Counted from the stretch's first letter, positions 1 through 6,233 are shown. The stretch: DNA of 11,262 nt from an uncultured Capnocytophaga sp. (GCF_938029845.1 NZ_CALHGG010000111.1:1-11262); one strand, 5' to 3'. Numbers and translations: made by a program. The notes: generated by a model not told the origin, from the sequence alone.

Positions 1-194
1 TGACCACTGTTAAATACTTAACATTATTTTTTATTGTATAAATTCTTACTTCTCAACAGCCTTTTCCTTGACTTTGCCCCTTGCATTTTTGTAATTTTGC
101 ACTCTGTTCGGTTATCAGTATTCAGCGATCAGAAGTCAGTTGTCAGACGCTACAGCTGATTTTGTGCGAGTTTTCGTTATATAGAACTCATGTT
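1..194. repeat. Outer inverted-repeat arm, left
   Basis: This arm is the reverse complement of 1270-1463 with about 17 mismatches in 194 bases by hand count and no net indel. Conservation is highest around 55-110, where a promoter-like box lies. The tract at 113-146 belongs to the CAGTCAGAAGTCAGTTGTC type of degenerate repeat that also recurs at 1459-1523. Confidence 0.85.
92..99 (+). promoter_or_regulatory. Putative Bacteroidota -7 box in left arm
   Basis: TAATTTTG matches the Bacteroidota -7 consensus TAnnTTTG exactly. A TTG at 68-70, 21 bases upstream, could be the -33 element. The box points inward towards the small reading frame at 349 and would give a leader of roughly 240 nt. The surrounding 50 bp is among the best-conserved parts of the two arms. 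Confidence 0.45.
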
Positions 195-348
195 AATGGA
201 TGAGACACTTTGTAAGACACAATTCATGATATCTTGTAAAATTGTACGAATCACATACTCGCTTATGCAACTTTACTTTTCACCCACATACCCAAGCTCC
301 AAGTTTTCGCTTGGCTTTACTTTTCGTTTTTCACTATTCACTTAACTT

Positions 349-573
349 ATGGAAGAGGCTTTAGATATACTTTGGACATACGCTCGTCGTGAGCCCTTGG
401 ATAGCAATGGAGAGACAGTAGTCCCTACCATCAACAATAGTATTGCCGCTATCCGTATCATTATGCGCTTGGAAGGATGGGCTATGGGAAGTGAAAAGCG
501 AAAAATGAATAGTGAAAAGCGGGCAACGCCTGCTTATGCAACGTCTGATAAGCCAGCATCCCATCGTAGGGGC
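349..573. repeat. Inner inverted-repeat arm, left
   Basis: This arm pairs with 697-921 over 225 bases without net indel and with about 11 mismatches. It contains the small coding segment and, beyond it, GAAAAGTGAATAG-type repetitive sequence and the end of the arm, CATCGTAGGGGC. Confidence 0.85.
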
Positions 574-618
574 AAAGTCCGCGAGAGCGGAGTATGTGAG
601 CAATTCGCCCCCATTTGA
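349..618 (+). CDS. Small hypothetical protein, left-arm copy
   Basis: I do not recognise this 89-codon frame. It starts with ATG, with an in-frame TAA two codons upstream. The first about 50 codons (MEEALDILWTYARREPL..., ending near LEGWAMGSEK) look protein-like and are predicted mainly helical. The mirrored copy starting at 921 encodes the same peptide with two D/E exchanges. All six base differences over codons 1-47 are at third positions, which suggests that this stretch was under coding constraint. After residue 49 the frame runs into GAAAAGTGAATAG-type repeat sequence and then into the loop of the palindrome, so its C-terminal part is probably not native. It could be a truncated gene remnant rather than a working gene. 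No clear ribosome binding site is seen. Confidence 0.35.
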   Translation: MEEALDILWTYARREPLDSNGETVVPTINNSIAAIRIIMRLEGWAMGSEKRKMNSEKRATPAYATSDKPASHRRGKVRESGVCEQFAPI

Positions 619-921
619 TAATTCGCCCTCATTATGATTGTTCGTGTTATTATTCGTGTTGTATTTGGTATTTTGTGATTGGGCGAATTGCCATTCGCCC
701 CTACGAAGGGACGCTGGCTTATCAGACGTTGCATAAGCAGGCGTTGCCCGCTTTTCACTATTAACTTTTCTCTTTTCACTTCCCATCGCCCATCCTTCTA
801 AGCGCATAATGATACGGATAGCGGCAATACTATTGTTGATGGTAGGGACTACAGTCTCTCCATTGCTATCCAAAGGCTCACGACGAGCGTATGTCCAAAG
901 TATTTCTAAAGCCTCATCCAT
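361..921 (-). CDS. Small hypothetical protein, right-arm copy with read-through
   Basis: This 186-codon minus-strand frame starts with ATG at 921, preceded by TAA two codons upstream exactly as in the left copy. Residues 1 to about 50 (MDEALEILWTYARREPL...) are the mirror of the frame at 349. The remainder crosses the palindrome centre (574-696) and reads the antisense of the left arm, so it is most likely accidental open frame. Only the part at about 775-921 has support as real or formerly real coding sequence. The family is unknown to me, and I cannot tell whether the ancestral protein was about 50 residues long or a longer one now truncated. Confidence 0.3.
   Translation of the reverse strand: MDEALEILWTYARREPLDSNGETVVPTINNSIAAIRIIMRLEGWAMGSEKRKVNSEKRATPAYATSDKPASLRRGEWQFAQSQNTKYNTNNNTNNHNEGELSNGGELLTYSALADFAPTMGCWLIRRCISRRCPLFTIHFSLFTSHSPSFQAHNDTDSGNTIVDGRDYCLSIAIQGLTTSVCPKYI
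697..921. repeat. Inner inverted-repeat arm, right
   Basis: This is the mirror partner of 349-573, about 95% identical. The spacer between the arms (574-696) contains a further 10-bp stem (601-610 with 681-690) and AT-rich runs such as TTCGTGTTATTATTCGTGTT at 640-659. Confidence 0.85.
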
Positions 922-990
922 AAATTAAGTGAAAAATGAATAGTGAAAAGTGAATAGTAAAGTTGTGTAAGCGAGTATGTGATTCGTTCA

Positions 991-1091
991 ATTTACAAGA
1001 TGCCATGAATTGCGTCTCTACGGAAAACTATGCCCGTTAGGAATTGTCTTAGCCAGCGCCTATGTAGAGACGCAATTTATTGCGTCTTACA
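991..1091. repeat. 101-bp direct repeat, copy 1, with internal hairpin
   Basis: This matches 1167-1267 at a constant offset of 176 bases with about six differences. Inside it, the 14-mer AATTGCGTCTCTAC (1008-1021) pairs perfectly with 1064-1077, and a second ATTGCGTCT follows at about 1079-1087. The layout resembles a small palindromic intergenic repeat. It has no coding potential. Confidence 0.85.
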
Positions 1092-1166
1092 GAATGTCTC
1101 TACAAACGATATAATCAAAGTTTACACATACCTAGTTGGGTATTCGTGCCAGCGTGGGGGACAATA

Positions 1167-1267
1167 ATTTACAAGATGCCATGAATTGCGTCTCTACGGA
1201 AAATTATACCCATTAAGGATTGTCTTAGCCAGCGCCTGTGTAGAGACGCAATTTATTGCGTCTTACA
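1167..1267. repeat. 101-bp direct repeat, copy 2, with internal hairpin
   Basis: This is the second copy of the repeat at 991-1091. Its 14-bp stem is at 1184-1197 and 1240-1253. The left half of the palindrome keeps only a shrunken counterpart (about 200-240), so the repeat was either gained in tandem by the right arm or lost from the left. Confidence 0.85.
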
Positions 1268-1269
1268 AA

Positions 1270-1463
1270 AACATGAGTTCTATATAAAGAAAGTTCGTAC
1301 AAAGTCAACTGTAGCGTCTGACAACTGACTTCTGACTGCTGAATACTGCTCCCTGAACAGAGTGCAAAATTACAACAATGCAAGGGGCAAAGTCAAGGAA
1401 AAGGCTATTGAGAAGTAAGAATTTATACGATAAAAAATAATGTTAAGTGTTTAACAGTTGTCA
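1270..1463. repeat. Outer inverted-repeat arm, right
   Basis: This is the mirror partner of 1-194, about 91% identical. Its outer end (TTAACAGTTGTCA) runs directly into another repetitive tract at 1460-1514 downstream of purK. The exact boundary on the other side cannot be seen because the window starts at the paired base. Confidence 0.85.
1365..1372 (-). promoter_or_regulatory. Putative Bacteroidota -7 box in right arm (mirror copy)
   Basis: On the minus strand this reads TAATTTTG, the same box as at 92-99 in the mirrored arm. It points inward towards the minus-strand reading frame that starts at 921. Two facing promoters would produce convergent, mutually complementary transcripts if both are active. 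Confidence 0.4.
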
Positions 1464-1514
1464 GAGGTCAGTATTCAGTAAACAGTTTTTGACAACTGAC
1501 AACTGACCTCTGAC
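1460..1514 (-). terminator. Inverted repeat downstream of purK, possible terminator
   Basis: GTCAGAGGTCAG (1460-1471) and CTGACCTCTGAC (1503-1514) form a perfect 12-bp stem with a 31-base loop. It lies 13 bases past the purK stop, and a T-rich stretch follows further downstream on the minus strand (about 1431-1440). The sequence belongs to a repetitive CTGACAACTGAC family, so terminator function is a guess. Confidence 0.35.
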
Positions 1515-1527
1515 TGCTGACGCCTGC

Positions 1528-2685
1528 CTACTGCTTACTAATCACTTTGATAGTTTCTTTTACCTTTTGAGCTAAGGAACGGGCTTGTTCTATATCTGGG
1601 TGAGTGATGGTGATATGTCCCATTTTGCGGAAAGGGCGTGTTTGTCGCTTGCCATAGATGTGAGGGGTAACCCCTTGGAGAGAGAGAACATCCTCTATAT
1701 GCTCATAAATCACATCACCTGCATAGCCCTCAGCCCCTACCAGATTGACCATGACACCTGCTACTTTGCTTTCGGTGCTTCCCAAAGGTAGGTTCAAAAT
1801 GGCTCTTAAGTGCTGTTCGAACTGAGAAGTATAGCTTGCCTCAATCGAGTAGTGACCTGAATTGTGAGGGCGTGGAGCAACCTCATTGACCCATATTTCC
1901 CCTTCTTTTGTTAGGAATAACTCCACGGCTAGAAGGCCAATACTACCGAAGGCTTCAGCTACTTGTAGAGCGATTTTTCTGGCTTGGTCGCTGATAGGCT
2001 CAGCAATACGAGCAGGGCAAAGCACATATTCTACTTGGTTGGCTTCGGGATGAAATTCCATTTCCACTACGGGATAGGTAGCCACTTCTCCCTTGGGACT
2101 GCGAGCGACAATTACAGCCAATTCTTTGTCTATATCTGCACAGAGCTCCGCTATACAAGGACCTTCAGGAAGTGCATGGAGGTCTTGAGGATTGCGCACT
2201 ATCTTCACCCCATTACCATCGTAGCCAAAGCGGGTGCTTTTCCATACAAAGGGGTATGTCCATCGGCCTTCAGCCACAGCTGTTGCTAATAGAGCAGGGG
2301 AGGGAAAAGGTTCGAAGGGAGCTGTAGGAATTCCATGTGCTTTGTAAAAAGCCTTTTGAGCACCTTTGTCCTGAATGATACGCAGACTCTTAGGGGTAGG
2401 GTAGACTTTGATGCCTTCACTCTCCAAGCGCTCAAGCGCATCTACATTTACATTTTCTATTTCAAAGGTAACTAGGTCAGCTTGCTTGCCGAACTGGTAT
2501 ACAGTATCATAGTCCATCAGGTCGCCCTGAAAGAAAGTATGACAGCCGAAGCGTGCGGGGGCTTCTGCACTAGGATCAAGCACTATGGTGCGAATATCGT
2601 ATTTGAGGGTTTCAGTAAGGAGCATCTTTCCGAGTTGTCCTCCTCCGAGTATCCCTAAAGTAAAATCAGTAGAAAAATAAGACAC
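1528..2685 (-). CDS. purK: N5-carboxyaminoimidazole ribonucleotide synthase (PurK)
   Basis: PurK is a cytoplasmic ATP-grasp enzyme of de novo purine synthesis. It uses ATP and bicarbonate to carboxylate 5-aminoimidazole ribonucleotide to N5-CAIR, which PurE then rearranges. The 385-residue product has the N-terminal dinucleotide-like loop GILGGGQLGKM (11-21), the family signature KSTRFGYDGNGV (149-160) in the ATP-grasp core, and the catalytic/metal-binding block NEVAPRPHNSGHYSIEA (267-283). Its length is normal to slightly long for the family. The start is GTG at 2685; no ATG would keep the glycine-rich loop, and only an AT-rich leader precedes it. The stop is TAG at 1528. No purE is adjacent, so it appears to be a single-gene unit divergent from the yitT-like gene, with a predicted promoter at 2852-2859. 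The product assignment is firm; the start is less so. Confidence 0.96.
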   Translation of the reverse strand: MSYFSTDFTLGILGGGQLGKMLLTETLKYDIRTIVLDPSAEAPARFGCHTFFQGDLMDYDTVYQFGKQADLVTFEIENVNVDALERLESEGIKVYPTPKSLRIIQDKGAQKAFYKAHGIPTAPFEPFPSPALLATAVAEGRWTYPFVWKSTRFGYDGNGVKIVRNPQDLHALPEGPCIAELCADIDKELAVIVARSPKGEVATYPVVEMEFHPEANQVEYVLCPARIAEPISDQARKIALQVAEAFGSIGLLAVELFLTKEGEIWVNEVAPRPHNSGHYSIEASYTSQFEQHLRAILNLPLGSTESKVAGVMVNLVGAEGYAGDVIYEHIEDVLSLQGVTPHIYGKRQTRPFRKMGHITITHPDIEQARSLAQKVKETIKVISKQ

Positions 2686-2763
2686 TTTTTTAATTGTTAA
2701 TTATTAATTGTTAATTGTCAATGAGTTGATGAGTCGATTAGTCAATTAGCTGATGAGTCAATT

Positions 2764-2843
2764 AGCAAATTAGCAAATTGTCAAATTAGCACATTGACAA
2801 ATTGGCACATTAGCACATTGGTAAATTGGCACATTGGTAAATT
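2764..2843. repeat. Tandem array of ten 8-bp units in the purK leader
   Basis: Ten consecutive octamers fit the consensus (A/G)GCA(A/C)ATT, for example AGCAAATT, AGCACATT, GGCACATT and GGTAAATT, in register from 2764 to 2843. Looser 8- and 12-bp relatives (GATGAGTCAATT, AGTCAATT) extend the array towards 2725. It lies between the predicted purK -7 box and the purK GTG and would be transcribed as leader RNA. The short plus-strand frame over it (2794-2979) is not credible as a gene. Confidence 0.9.
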
Positions 2844-2851
2844 AGATAGTG

Positions 2852-2859
2852 CAAAAATA
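2852..2859 (-). promoter_or_regulatory. Putative purK -7 box
   Basis: The minus strand reads TATTTTTG, an exact TAnnTTTG match, about 165 bases upstream of the purK GTG. No clear -33 TTTG is seen at the right distance. If used, transcription would start around 2845, at the edge of the octamer array. Confidence 0.5.
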
Positions 2860-2929
2860 CGAATTTATTTCCTATTTTTTGATAAATTAAAATTTGTGGA
2901 AAAATCTTTTTTTACCATAAAAAAAATCG

Positions 2930-2937
2930 TACTTTTG
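2930..2937 (+). promoter_or_regulatory. Putative -7 box of the yitT-like gene
   Basis: TACTTTTG matches TAnnTTTG exactly and lies 34 bases before the ATG at 2972. A T-rich run at 2907-2913 may serve as a weak -33 region. The leader contains a small CTGC/GCAG hairpin at 2941-2954. Confidence 0.55.
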
Positions 2938-2971
2938 TGCCTGCAAAAAAGCAGTAATAAAAGCTTGCGTT

Positions 2972-3868
2972 ATGAATAAAAAGAATAATACCATTGAGTA
3001 TTTGAAATCTTTCTACATCAAAGATTATCTTTACATGGCTTTTGCCATTGTGATTTACACTATTGGGCTTACAGGTTTTATTATGCCCAACAAAATAGTA
3101 ACAGGAGGCTTGGCTGGGGCTGCGCTCTTGCTCAAATATGCCACAGGTATCAATGCTTCTACTACTATATTAGTGGTGAATTTGGCACTTTTAGTACTTG
3201 CCTTCCGCTTTTTAGGTAAGACTTTCGTGATTAATACGGTCATAGGCGCAGGCTTACTTACTTTAGGAGTAAGAATAGGGGAGACCTATCTTACCCCTTA
3301 TTTTACAGCTAATCCTTTGATACATGATTCTTTTATATCCATAGTGTTGGGAGGTATCCTAATGGGAACAGGTTTGGGAATGGTTTATTCGGTTAATGGA
3401 AGTACCGGAGGGGTTGATATTATTGGCTTTTTGGTTACCAAATATTTCAAAATACGTATCTCTCGTATCCTCCTCCTCATGGATGTTCTTGTTGTAATGT
3501 CCTCTATCCTTGTCCTCTCTGGCTATACAATGGAAAAGATGGTCTTGGGACTTATCCTTTTGCCAATCATGTATCAGGCAGTGGATGTAGTGATGAATGG
3601 AGCCAAGCGAGCCATACAAGTTACTATACTTTCGAAAAAATATGAAGAGATTGCTACTCATATCAATACCGAACTCAAGCGAGGTTGTACAATAGTAGAT
3701 GGTATGGGCTGGTATACCAAGAATCCTCAAAAGGTGGTTATCGTTTTTGCTCGTCGTGGAGAGGGTACCACTATTTTCCGCTTAGTCAATAGTATAGATC
3801 CTGAAGCTTTTGTCACTCGTACCAATGTAGAGGCGGTATATGGTAAGGGTTTTGAAAAATTTAGTTAA
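2972..3868 (+). CDS. YitT family membrane protein (DUF161/DUF2179)
   Basis: This 298-residue protein belongs to the widespread YitT family of inner-membrane proteins, whose transport or signalling role is not settled. The N-terminal two thirds is hydrophobic, with about five to six membrane segments (about 18-40, 43-56, 63-82, 87-104, 122-141 and 166-203). It carries family-like glycine-rich stretches: GLTGFIMPNKIVTGG (32-46) and GMVYSVNGSTGGVDIIG (136-152). The C-terminal 210-298 is soluble and matches DUF2179, with GCTIVDGMGWYT (238-249) and the closing NVEAVYGKGF. The length is typical. The ATG follows a predicted promoter at 2930-2937. The gene is divergent from purK and seems to be transcribed alone; the next gene begins 37 bases after its stop. 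The family assignment is firm, the function unknown. Confidence 0.93.
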   Translation: MNKKNNTIEYLKSFYIKDYLYMAFAIVIYTIGLTGFIMPNKIVTGGLAGAALLLKYATGINASTTILVVNLALLVLAFRFLGKTFVINTVIGAGLLTLGVRIGETYLTPYFTANPLIHDSFISIVLGGILMGTGLGMVYSVNGSTGGVDIIGFLVTKYFKIRISRILLLMDVLVVMSSILVLSGYTMEKMVLGLILLPIMYQAVDVVMNGAKRAIQVTILSKKYEEIATHINTELKRGCTIVDGMGWYTKNPQKVVIVFARRGEGTTIFRLVNSIDPEAFVTRTNVEAVYGKGFEKFS

Positions 3869-3905
3869 TCAGAGGTCAGTAACTAACCGCTAATAATGAA
3901 TTATT

Positions 3906-4157
3906 ATGAATACAGCAACTTTACCACTAACAGACACACATTTTCTTACAGATAAGGAAGGAAATAAGACTCATGCATTACTTCCTATAGAGGACTATAA
4001 TGAATTGGTAGAGAAGGCTAATTGTTATGAGGACTATGATGAATATACACTTCAGGCAATAGATAGAGGGTTAAGGGATGCAGAAGCAGGAAATTTCGTC
4101 TCCCATGAAGAGGTTATGGAAAATGCAAGGAAGATATTAGAAAAATACATGAACTAA
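3906..4157 (+). CDS. Antitoxin of a type II toxin-antitoxin pair (RelB/Phd-like)
   Basis: The 83-residue product would bind and neutralise the toxin encoded next to it and, by family analogy, repress the shared promoter. The N-terminal part (residues 13-35: LTDKEGNKTHALLPIEDYNEL) resembles the short beta/helix start of Phd/YefM-RelB type antitoxins. The C-terminal half is acidic and helical, with a toxin-wrapping look (GNFVSHEEVMENARKILEKY, 62-81). Its TAA overlaps the toxin ATG by one base (TAATG), a strong sign of translational coupling. The ATG at 3906 is the first in frame. No clear TAnnTTTG promoter lies in the 37-base gap after the yitT-like gene, so read-through from upstream is possible. 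Phd/YefM and RelB are hard to separate by eye. Confidence 0.8.
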   Translation: MNTATLPLTDTHFLTDKEGNKTHALLPIEDYNELVEKANCYEDYDEYTLQAIDRGLRDAEAGNFVSHEEVMENARKILEKYMN

Positions 4158-4468
4158 TGGAAACGGAATATCTTGTTGTATGGACAACGGAGGCAAAGAT
4201 ACAATATAATGATGTACTTCTTTTTTGGGCAGAAAACAATAATTCTCCCAAATATGCTATAAGTTTAAATCGGCAAGTAGAAACTATCTTAGAAACATTG
4301 AAGGATTTTCCTAAAATAGGAACAATTTATTTGGAAGAGAAGAATATCCGTAGAATTGTTATATTGCGAAATTTTTCAATGTACTATAGAATCATAGAAT
4401 CCGCAAAAGAACTCCAAATAATAACATTTGTAGATAATAGAAGCAATCCTAAAAAATTAAAATTCTAA
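4157..4468 (+). CDS. RelE/ParE-superfamily toxin
   Basis: The 103-residue protein fits the RelE/ParE toxin fold. It has an opening strand (EYLVVWTTEA, 3-12), two helices with FWAENNN and a basic/hydrophobic middle, then the usual FPKIG (51-55), IRRIVI and FSMYYRI strands, and the C-terminal NRSNPKKL tail (93-100) seen in many family members. RelE members cleave ribosome-bound mRNA, while ParE members poison gyrase. The sequence alone does not decide; the overall spacing is closer to the ParE-like group. It overlaps the antitoxin gene by one base, and the glycosyltransferase gene starts 12 bases after its stop, so the three may share one transcript. Confidence 0.82.
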   Translation: METEYLVVWTTEAKIQYNDVLLFWAENNNSPKYAISLNRQVETILETLKDFPKIGTIYLEEKNIRRIVILRNFSMYYRIIESAKELQIITFVDNRSNPKKLKF

Positions 4469-4480
4469 TAGAATTAATCA

Positions 4481-5614
4481 TTGACAAGTAACTACGCTGT
4501 ACTTATTCCTACTTATAATAATGAGAAAACCCTTTCCAGAGTATTGGATGGGGTTCTTTCCTATACCCCTCATGTGATTGTAGTTAATGATGGTTCTACC
4601 GATAGCACCGCAGCGATTCTCTCGGGCTATCCCCAAGTCGAAGTAGTTACCTTCCCAAAAAACAAGGGCAAAGGTAAGGCCTTGCAGGAGGGCTTCCGAG
4701 TAGCAAGAGCAAAAGGCTATACCTATGTGCTAACGATAGATTCTGATGGACAACATTTTCCAGAGGATATCCCCACTTTTATAACAGCCATAGAGCAAGA
4801 GGAGGTTCCTACTCTTTTGGTTGGTAACCGCGATATGACCGTAGAAGGCGTACCTAAAAAGAGTAGCTTTGGTCATAAGTTCTCCAATTTCTGGTTTCAC
4901 TTAGAGACGGGAGTAAAGCTCCCTGACACCCAATCTGGTTACCGTTTGTATCCGCTTGAGGTGATTCCCAGGCGTTATTTTACATCCAAGTTTGAGTTTG
5001 AAATAGAGGTGCTTGTCAGGAGTAGTTGGTGTGGAGTGCCTATAAAGCCTGTACCTATAAGAGTACTTTATGATCCTAGTGAAAGAGTTTCTCACTTTCG
5101 CCCTGTGAAGGATTTTGCACGTATAAGTTTGCTTAACTCAATCTTGGTGCTTATAGCGTTTCTATATATAAAACCTCGTGATTTTCTGAGGAAATTCCAA
5201 AAAAAAAGCTTTAAAACATTTCTTAAGGAAGATCTTTTAGAGGCAAGTCTCTCTGATAGTAAAAAGGCTTTTTCTATAGCCTTGGGTGCTTTCTTTGGAA
5301 TTTCTCCTTTGTGGGGATTTCAAACAGCACTAACGATTACTTTTGCAGTGCTATTGGGACTCAATAAATCCTTGGCTTTTTTGGCTTCCAATATCAGCAT
5401 TCCTCCCATGATTCCTTTGATAGTATGGAGTTCGTTGAAAGTAGGGGGCTTATTTACAGGAGGGGGGGTACTCCCAGAAGGCGAAATCACAAGAGACTTC
5501 ATTAAGGCACACCTTATACAATATCTTACAGGCAGTTTTCTTTTAGCCTTACTCATTGCAGCGATTTTAGGAACTGCAACCTATTTGTTCCTTAAGACAA
5601 AAAATGAAAAATGA
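4481..5614 (+). CDS. Family 2 glycosyltransferase fused to DUF2062 membrane domain
   Basis: The 377-residue protein starts with a GT-A fold domain (about 5-215) of the dolichyl-phosphate-mannose-synthase-like family 2. Landmarks are LIPTYNNEKTL (8-18), VVNDGSTDST (34-43) for nucleotide binding, the metal-binding DSDGQHFPED (87-96), GNRDM (115-119) and SGYRLYPLEV (152-161). A basic linker leads to a C-terminal DUF2062 domain (about 245-372) with GAFFGISPLWGFQT (269-282), ISIPPMIPLIVW (306-317) and at least three membrane segments. It probably transfers a sugar to a lipid or glycan at the inner face of the cytoplasmic membrane; the substrate is unknown. The start is TTG at 4481. An in-frame TAA lies at 4475-4477 and no later ATG would keep the first beta strand. 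The gene follows the toxin by 12 bases and ends at a strong hairpin. Confidence 0.92.
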   Translation: MTSNYAVLIPTYNNEKTLSRVLDGVLSYTPHVIVVNDGSTDSTAAILSGYPQVEVVTFPKNKGKGKALQEGFRVARAKGYTYVLTIDSDGQHFPEDIPTFITAIEQEEVPTLLVGNRDMTVEGVPKKSSFGHKFSNFWFHLETGVKLPDTQSGYRLYPLEVIPRRYFTSKFEFEIEVLVRSSWCGVPIKPVPIRVLYDPSERVSHFRPVKDFARISLLNSILVLIAFLYIKPRDFLRKFQKKSFKTFLKEDLLEASLSDSKKAFSIALGAFFGISPLWGFQTALTITFAVLLGLNKSLAFLASNISIPPMIPLIVWSSLKVGGLFTGGGVLPEGEITRDFIKAHLIQYLTGSFLLALLIAAILGTATYLFLKTKNEK

Positions 5615-5642
5615 AATAGTGTTCAGTTATTTAGATATTAAA

Positions 5643-5671
5643 AAAGGCTCCCCTTATTTTAGGGAGCCTTT
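5643..5671. terminator. Bidirectional hairpin terminator between convergent genes
   Basis: AAAGGCTCCC (5643-5652) pairs perfectly with GGGAGCCTTT (5662-5671) around a 9-base loop, followed by CTCTTTTTA. On the minus strand, A-rich plus sequence before the stem gives a T run too. It sits between the ends of the glycosyltransferase gene (5614) and the PAS gene (5697), so it can serve both. Confidence 0.9.
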
Positions 5672-5696
5672 CTCTTTTTATATGAGTAATAACAAA

Positions 5697-6233
5697 CTAT
5701 TTAAATTCTAAGATAGCATTTTCTATAAAGTCAATATAGTCGTAGTATTTGTTTTCTTTAAGGAAGTTGGCTAAATAAGCACCACTGGCTTCCATGCCTC
5801 CTACGGCTTCTACTTGGAGCATTTTGGCATAAAGGGGAGCGATATATTTCTCCACACTTTGTGTAGGAACGGAAGTACGGCGTGCAAGATAGCTAGCGAT
5901 TTTCCCTTGGGAATCTTTGATGATGTCAAAATCCGTTACCACCCAGTAGTATTCGCCTGATTTGGCTAGATTTTTGGCTACAGCATGGAAGTTTATACCC
6001 TGTTGTATATTATCCCAAAGAACTTTAAAGATCACACGAGGCATGTCAGGATGGCGGATAATGTTGTGGGGAGAACCCATAAGTTCTTCTTCGCTATAAC
6101 CACACACATCACAGAATACTTGATTGACGTAATCAATCACTCCTGCTGCATCGGTACGACTCATGATGGTCTTGGATTTATCCCAGTTGACTTCCTTATC
6201 AATAGGAGTAGGATATTTAAAATTTGGTATCAT
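5697..6233 (-). CDS. Stand-alone PAS domain protein (Aer-like PAS)
   Basis: The 178-residue cytoplasmic protein consists of one PAS domain (about 20-122) and a helical tail (about 123-178). No kinase, HTH, GGDEF or chemoreceptor output domain is present. The PAS core shows IDYVNQVFCDVCGYSEEEL (33-51), then HNIIRHPDMPRVIFKVLW (56-73) and KNLAKSGEYYWV (87-98). This is the pattern of aerotaxis-receptor-type PAS domains, which in Aer bind FAD; a flavin or other cofactor here is inference. Two cysteines (41 and 44) are close together. I chose the ATG at 6233 rather than the longer frame starting at 6278, because an exact -7 box (6268-6275) lies inside that extension and would place the transcript start downstream of it. 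The extension residues also look unlike the family. The gene is convergent with the glycosyltransferase gene. Confidence 0.85.
   Translation of the reverse strand: MIPNFKYPTPIDKEVNWDKSKTIMSRTDAAGVIDYVNQVFCDVCGYSEEELMGSPHNIIRHPDMPRVIFKVLWDNIQQGINFHAVAKNLAKSGEYYWVVTDFDIIKDSQGKIASYLARRTSVPTQSVEKYIAPLYAKMLQVEAVGGMEASGAYLANFLKENKYYDYIDFIENAILEFK

Larger units (their letters stand above)
1..1463. repeat. Large imperfect palindromic element (about 1.46 kb)
   Basis: The two halves of this region are inverted copies of each other. Base 1 pairs with base 1463 and base 194 with base 1270 without net indel; bases 349-573 pair with 697-921, again without net indel. Between these, positions about 222-275 match the complement of about 957-1010, with a one-base indel. 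The right half is longer because it holds two copies of a 101-bp repeat that the left half has lost or never gained. A further short stem, CAATTCGCCC at 601-610 with its complement at 681-690, lies near the centre. The element may extend left of the window. No transposase, integrase or recognised IS end is visible. It could be an inverted duplication of a small gene with its promoter, or a non-autonomous mobile element. Apart from the short reading frames listed separately, I see no gene in 1-1527. Confidence 0.85.

Noticed and set aside
534..779. 81-codon minus-strand frame across the palindrome centre
   Set aside because: It covers the loop and the antisense of both arms in a frame different from the conserved coding segment; no sign of coding.
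991..1267. Possible CRISPR array from repeated units left of purK
   Set aside because: There are only two copies, the units are 101 bp with internal hairpins, there is one 75-bp spacer, and no cas genes are visible.
2794..2979. 61-codon plus-strand frame beginning MTNWHISTLVNWHIGKL
   Set aside because: Its repetitive start is just the octamer array translated, and it runs over the yitT promoter box and start codon.
3359..3730. 123-codon minus-strand frame inside the yitT-like gene
   Set aside because: It is antisense to a well-supported membrane protein gene and has no recognisable motif.
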